Shown piece after piece: positions 63,942-64,000 of a stretch of DNA of 64,000 bases. The translations under genes were made by a program, and so were the position numbers. Each line of letters begins with the position of its first letter. The stretch's first letter is position 1. The notes under the pieces were generated by a model. The model worked only from the letters and a program-made list of their open reading frames with translations, did no database searches and was not told the origin of the DNA. This stretch comes from Agelas oroides (lineage: Eukaryota > Porifera > Demospongiae > Agelasida > Agelasidae). The stretch is taken from NCBI GenBank assembly GCA_949130485.1, contig OX422186.1, positions 8,715,837-8,779,836 of the forward strand, given 5' to 3'.

Positions 63942-64000
63942 TGAAGATATATCCATTGCATGACTGTATGTCATCGTTTTCAAATGCATTCATAACGTGT

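Overview
This is a eukaryotic, intron-rich and almost certainly metazoan chromosome segment. Introns use GT-AG boundaries (one GC-AG case), every recognisable protein has animal orthologues, and there are no bacterial operons. Compact spacing, shared promoters and repeat-loaded introns would suit an early-branching animal such as a sponge. That placement is inference, because no species-specific marker was seen.

Ten genes are supported. (1) The 3' end of adenylyl cyclase-associated protein CAP (+, 604-2678). (2) An RBM24/RBM38-type RRM protein (-, 3882-5169). (3) A PH-PDZ adaptor with an SH3-ligand motif and C-terminal tyrosine motifs (+, 5678-11923). (4) LRRC9 in about 32 exons (-, 15359-30363). 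(5) A papain-family C1A cysteine protease (+, 30483-36742). (6) A PHF7/G2E3-like extended-PHD protein (-, 37717-47201). (7) An intronless GFOD1/2 oxidoreductase (-, 47455-48657). (8) NMD3 (+, 48852-53676). (9) An MBOAT1/2 lysophospholipid acyltransferase (-, 54381-60030). (10) The 5' part of the histone demethylase KDM1B/LSD2 (+, 60440 to beyond the right edge). Exon joins were checked by splice phase and by family alignment from memory.

The layout alternates divergent and convergent pairs. Four divergent pairs share short intergenic promoters (about 508, 119, 194 and 409 bp). The LRRC9/protease promoter holds a perfect match to the RFX X-box consensus. The genes do not form one pathway. They cover actin dynamics, RNA binding, signalling scaffolds, possibly cilia (LRRC9), lysosomal proteolysis, chromatin, ribosome export and lipid remodelling.

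Most remaining DNA is repeats. There are more than 20 tandem arrays with units from 2 to 81 bp, including a 4.6-kb array of 30-bp units in a PHF7-like intron that is split by a TA-flanked, Tc1/mariner-like non-autonomous insertion. Several non-autonomous element families are visible: a TAGCCTCGTTCCCAGGC-ended family with 9-bp target duplications, a related TAGTCTCG-ended palindrome, a roughly 250-bp AAGAGCGCATAAG-ended family in three copies, and long foldbacks. tRNA-derived SINE-like elements are also present, and some appear to have seeded minisatellites. I saw no CRISPR array, no prokaryotic defence system and no functional tRNA or rRNA gene.
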